Shown here: positions 61,145 through 64,000 of the stretch, in pieces
Position numbering within the stretch: position 1 is the stretch's first letter
How the letters are laid out: every line of letters starts with the position of its first letter
Assembly: GCF_004339595.1 (NCBI RefSeq)
Contig: NZ_SMFU01000013.1
Span: 1 to 64,000 of the forward strand
Source: Marinobacterium mangrovicola
GTDB lineage: Bacteria; Pseudomonadota; Gammaproteobacteria; Pseudomonadales; Balneatricaceae
DNA length: 64,000 nucleotides
Reading direction: 5' to 3'
Notes under the pieces: generated by a model
The model's input: only the letters and a program-made list of their open reading frames with translations
Database searches by the model: none
Told to the model about the DNA's origin: nothing
Position numbers and translations under genes: made by a program

Positions 61145-63901
61145 TCAGAGACGGCCATGGCACTGCTTGTATTTCTTGCCTGAGCCACAGGGGCAGGGGT
61201 CATTGCGCCCCACCTTAGGCTGATCGCGGACGACCGTCTGCTGTGCTTCAGCCACGGCCTGTTCACTCTCGTTTTCCGGCTCGTTCTGCTGCTCCGCTTC
61301 CACCGCTGAGCGCTGCTCATGCTGGAAGTTCATCTGCTGACGCTCAGCCTGTTCACGACGCTCCTGCTCCATCGCTTCTACATCTTCCGGCTGGCGGACT
61401 TTAACGTGGCTGAGGATACGGACCACATCGCGCTTGATGTTATCAAGCAGATTCTGGAACAGGTTAAACGCCTCGCGCTTGTACTCCTGCTTCGGGTTCT
61501 TCTGCGCGTAACCGCGCAGATGAATCCCCTGACGCAGCAGATCCATGGTCTGCAGGTGCTCTTTCCACAGGGTATCGAGTACCTGAAGCATCACCTGCTT
61601 CTCGAACATGCGCATGGTTTCGGCGCCAACCTGCTCCTCTTTCGCGCGATATTCGCCCAGAATGGTTTCCTGGATGCGCTCACGCAGAGGCTCTTCGTGC
61701 AGGCTGTTATCCTCATCCAGCCACTGCTGCACGGGCACCTTCACAGCAAAGTCTGTTTCGAGAGATTTTTCCAGACCAGCCACGTCCCAGGTTTCGGACA
61801 GGCTCTGCGGCGGGATAAATTCGCTGATCAGGTTATCGACAACCTCTGCACGCACCGCATCGACGGTTTCAGAGATATCATCCGCGGCCATGAGCTGATT
61901 ACGCTGATCATAGATTGCCGAGCGCTGATCGTTGGCCACATCATCGTATTCAAGCAGCGTTTTACGGATATCGAAGTTACGGCCCTCGACCTTACGCTGG
62001 GCTTTCTCGATGGCGTTGCTGACCATCTTGTGTTCGATCGCCTCGCCCTTTTCCATGCCCAGAGCCTGCATGAACTGACGTACACGCTCGGAGGCGAAGA
62101 TACGCATCAAGTCATCTTCCAGGGAGAGGAAGAAACGAGAGGAACCCGGGTCACCCTGACGACCGGCACGGCCACGCAGCTGGTTATCGATACGGCGTGA
62201 TTCATGGCGCTCGGTACCGATGATATGCAGACCACCCGCCTGGATAACGACCTCGTGGCGCTGACGCCACTCTTCGGTCGCCTTGTCCACGGCGGCCTGA
62301 TCACTGCCTTCAGCCAGGGCATCAAGCTCAGCCTCAAGCTTGCCACCCAGCTTGATATCGGTACCACGACCCGCCATGTTGGTGGCGATGGTGACCGCGC
62401 CGGGACGACCCGCCTCGGCGATAATATCCGCCTCACGTCCATGGTTCTTGGCGTTAAGCACGTTGTGCGGTACGCCCTCTTTTTTCAGCATGGCCGAAAT
62501 CAGTTCGGAGGACTCCACCGACGCGGTACCGACCAGCACCGGACGGTTAGTCTCACGACAGTGTTTGACCTCTTTGGTGATCGCCTCGTACTTCTCCTGC
62601 ATGGTGAGGTATACGAGGTCGTTGTAATCGATACGGGCAATCGGACGGTTGGTGGGGATAACCACCACGTCGAGGCCATAGATCTGACGCAGCTCGAACG
62701 CTTCGGTATCGGCGGTGCCGGTCATACCAGAGAGCTTTTCGTAGAGTCGGAAATAGTTCTGGAAAGTGGTGGAGGCCAGAGTCTGGCTTTCCTGCTGGAT
62801 CTGAACCCCTTCTTTCGCTTCCACCGCCTGGTGTAGACCTTCGGACCAGCGACGACCCGGCATGATACGACCGGTGTGCTCATCGACGATCACCACCTGA
62901 CCGTTCTGAACGATGTAATCCTTATCGCGCTGGAACAGGTAATGGGCACGCAGTCCCGCCAGCACGTGGTGCAGCAGGTTCAGGTTTTGCGGTGCATACA
63001 GGCTCTCACCCTCTTTCAGCATACCCGCCTCGATCAGCAAGTCCTCGACCAGCTGGTGACCCGCTTCGGTCATTTCAACGCTGCGGTTTTTCTCATCAAC
63101 GGAGAAGTGCTCCTCGATCACCTGCTCAGTGTCTTTCGGGTCGATCTCACCGTGGAACTGTTTCAGCTGCGGAATCAGCTGGTTGATCGCCTGATAGGTC
63201 GCGGAACTGTCTTCGGCCGGGCCGGAAATAATCAGCGGCGTACGCGCTTCATCGATCAGGATGGAGTCAACTTCATCGACCACCGCGTAGTGGAAATCAC
63301 GCTGCACCTTATCCTTGATGCTGAACGCCATGTTGTCGCGCAGGTAGTCGAAACCGAATTCGTTATTGGTGCCGTAGGTGATATCGGCGTTGTAGGCTGC
63401 ACGCTTCTCTTCCGGACTCTGCCCGGAAAGGATCACCCCGACGCTGAGACCCAGGGCTTCATACAGCGGACGCATCCACTCGGCATCACGGCTGGCCAGG
63501 TAGTCGTTGACGGTTACTACGTGGACGCCACGAGCCGGCAGTGCATTAAGGTAAACCGCCAGTGTACCCACCAGGGTCTTACCCTCACCGGTTTTCATCT
63601 CAGCGACCTTGCCATCATTGAGACTCATACCGCCGACCAGCTGCACGTCGAAGTGACGCATGCCCATAATACGCTTGGACATCTCACGCACATTGGCGAA
63701 AGCTTCCGGCAGCAGCTTGTCCAGGTCTTCCCCATCAGCCAGCCGCTTGCGGAAGCTTTCAGTCAGTGCCTTGAGCTCTTCGTTGGAGAGTTTTTCGAAC
63801 TCCGGCTCCAGCGCATTGATCTGTTTGACGATCCGTCCCATCCGTTTGAGTTCGCGATCGTTCTTACTTCCGAAAACTTTCTTAAGTAGTGATGTCAGCA
63901 T
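61145..63901 (-). CDS. secA: Preprotein translocase ATPase SecA
   Basis: 918 residues, the usual length. Walker A is in [14 protein letters not shown] (about 102-115), and the [15 protein letters not shown] box follows near 209. Motif VI is in [15 protein letters not shown]. The zinc-binding tail [18 protein letters not shown] closes the protein, so SecB binding is expected. It drives Sec-dependent export at the inner membrane. The right end of the window lies about 100 bases upstream of its start; the following gene is not included. Confidence 0.97.
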   Translation of the reverse strand: MLTSLLKKVFGSKNDRELKRMGRIVKQINALEPEFEKLSNEELKALTESFRKRLADGEDLDKLLPEAFANVREMSKRIMGMRHFDVQLVGGMSLNDGKVAEMKTGEGKTLVGTLAVYLNALPARGVHVVTVNDYLASRDAEWMRPLYEALGLSVGVILSGQSPEEKRAAYNADITYGTNNEFGFDYLRDNMAFSIKDKVQRDFHYAVVDEVDSILIDEARTPLIISGPAEDSSATYQAINQLIPQLKQFHGEIDPKDTEQVIEEHFSVDEKNRSVEMTEAGHQLVEDLLIEAGMLKEGESLYAPQNLNLLHHVLAGLRAHYLFQRDKDYIVQNGQVVIVDEHTGRIMPGRRWSEGLHQAVEAKEGVQIQQESQTLASTTFQNYFRLYEKLSGMTGTADTEAFELRQIYGLDVVVIPTNRPIARIDYNDLVYLTMQEKYEAITKEVKHCRETNRPVLVGTASVESSELISAMLKKEGVPHNVLNAKNHGREADIIAEAGRPGAVTIATNMAGRGTDIKLGGKLEAELDALAEGSDQAAVDKATEEWRQRHEVVIQAGGLHIIGTERHESRRIDNQLRGRAGRQGDPGSSRFFLSLEDDLMRIFASERVRQFMQALGMEKGEAIEHKMVSNAIEKAQRKVEGRNFDIRKTLLEYDDVANDQRSAIYDQRNQLMAADDISETVDAVRAEVVDNLISEFIPPQSLSETWDVAGLEKSLETDFAVKVPVQQWLDEDNSLHEEPLRERIQETILGEYRAKEEQVGAETMRMFEKQVMLQVLDTLWKEHLQTMDLLRQGIHLRGYAQKNPKQEYKREAFNLFQNLLDNIKRDVVRILSHVKVRQPEDVEAMEQERREQAERQQMNFQHEQRSAVEAEQQNEPENESEQAVAEAQQTVVRDQPKVGRNDPCPCGSGKKYKQCHGRL

Positions 63902-64000
63902 AATTCGACTTTTAACCGGTTGAATGCAAAGCGGGTCGGGCTCATCCCGAGAGGGGCCTGCATGACAGGATTAACGCAGCATTCTACCTATATTGGGCCT
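63902..64000. other. Region upstream of secA, cut by window edge
   Basis: About 100 bases before the secA start. GCGGGTCGGGCTCATCCCGA near 63930 may form a small hairpin. No other feature could be supported. Confidence 0.3.

Noticed and set aside
62876-63889. Long plus-strand open frames opposite secA, argJ and the TRAP permease (also 59517-60647 and 32416-33150)
   Set aside because: They are antisense to genes with clear family motifs and encode His-, Arg- and Gln-rich sequence without domains.
1-64000. CRISPR array or tRNA/rRNA genes
   Set aside because: No regularly spaced repeats were seen and no cloverleaf or rRNA signature sequences were noticed, though the reading was by eye only.

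Overview
This window looks like chromosome of a marine or soil gammaproteobacterium of the Oceanospirillales/Pseudomonas type. The right end carries the order pilD, yacG, coaE, a fused MutT-ThiE-like protein, argJ and secA, a core arrangement typical of those groups. Protein styles elsewhere (PcaIJF, TRAP-TAXI transport, DUF1302/DUF1329 proteins) agree. No species can be named from the sequence alone, and no rRNA, tRNA, CRISPR array or integrase was seen.

Left part (1-23.5 kb): catabolic. After the tail of an IS3-type transposase comes pcaF-pcaJ-pcaI (conversion of beta-ketoadipate to acetyl-CoA and succinyl-CoA) with a divergent IclR regulator. Next are a cytochrome P450 and a phthalate-dioxygenase-type reductase, then a secreted metallo-beta-lactamase-fold hydrolase. 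These are followed by a four-gene envelope set (MMPL/RND transporter, YCF48-like propeller, DUF1329, DUF1302) that is usually linked with handling of hydrophobic compounds. A tightly overlapping six-gene operon follows: a CocE-type hydrolase, an MBL hydrolase, an HSL-family esterase, a FAD monooxygenase and two phosphotriesterase-like proteins. It is preceded by a GntR/UTRA regulator and a CobW-type metallochaperone. A palindrome with core TTATAACA occurs twice before this operon and again before cobW and the P450, so one regulon probably joins them. The second phosphotriesterase-like protein has lost every metal ligand.

Middle (24-31 kb): an accessory stretch with a NERD nuclease-like protein, a UvrD/helicase IV-like helicase, a TM2 protein, a YedK/SRAP protein and a complete IS30 element. 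From 30.8 to 37.8 kb a coherent set suggests uptake and use of tartrate or a similar hydroxy-diacid: a TAXI-TRAP transporter, two-subunit tartrate dehydratase/class I fumarase, an oxaloacetate decarboxylase-type enzyme and a LysR regulator. From 38 to 44 kb there is an amino-acid set: carbamoylase-type amidohydrolase, Na+/alanine symporter, Lrp/AsnC regulator, diaminopropionate ammonia-lyase and an M20 amidohydrolase.

Right-centre (44.1-56.9 kb): an AT-rich, poorly conserved island with defence-like content. It holds a GHKL ATPase fused to a PD-(D/E)XK nuclease-like domain, a frameshifted membrane gene, a HEPN-motif protein and a CoiA-like nuclease candidate. It also has yegP with a small basic partner, a sigma factor/unknown/ImmA-IrrE protease operon, and a HipS-like gene without a HipT kinase, divergent from a HipB-like repressor with two clear operators. 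A possible structured leader RNA with a 13-codon ORF lies at its left edge. The island ends at an IS3 remnant and a terminator just before pilD, where the conserved core chromosome resumes.
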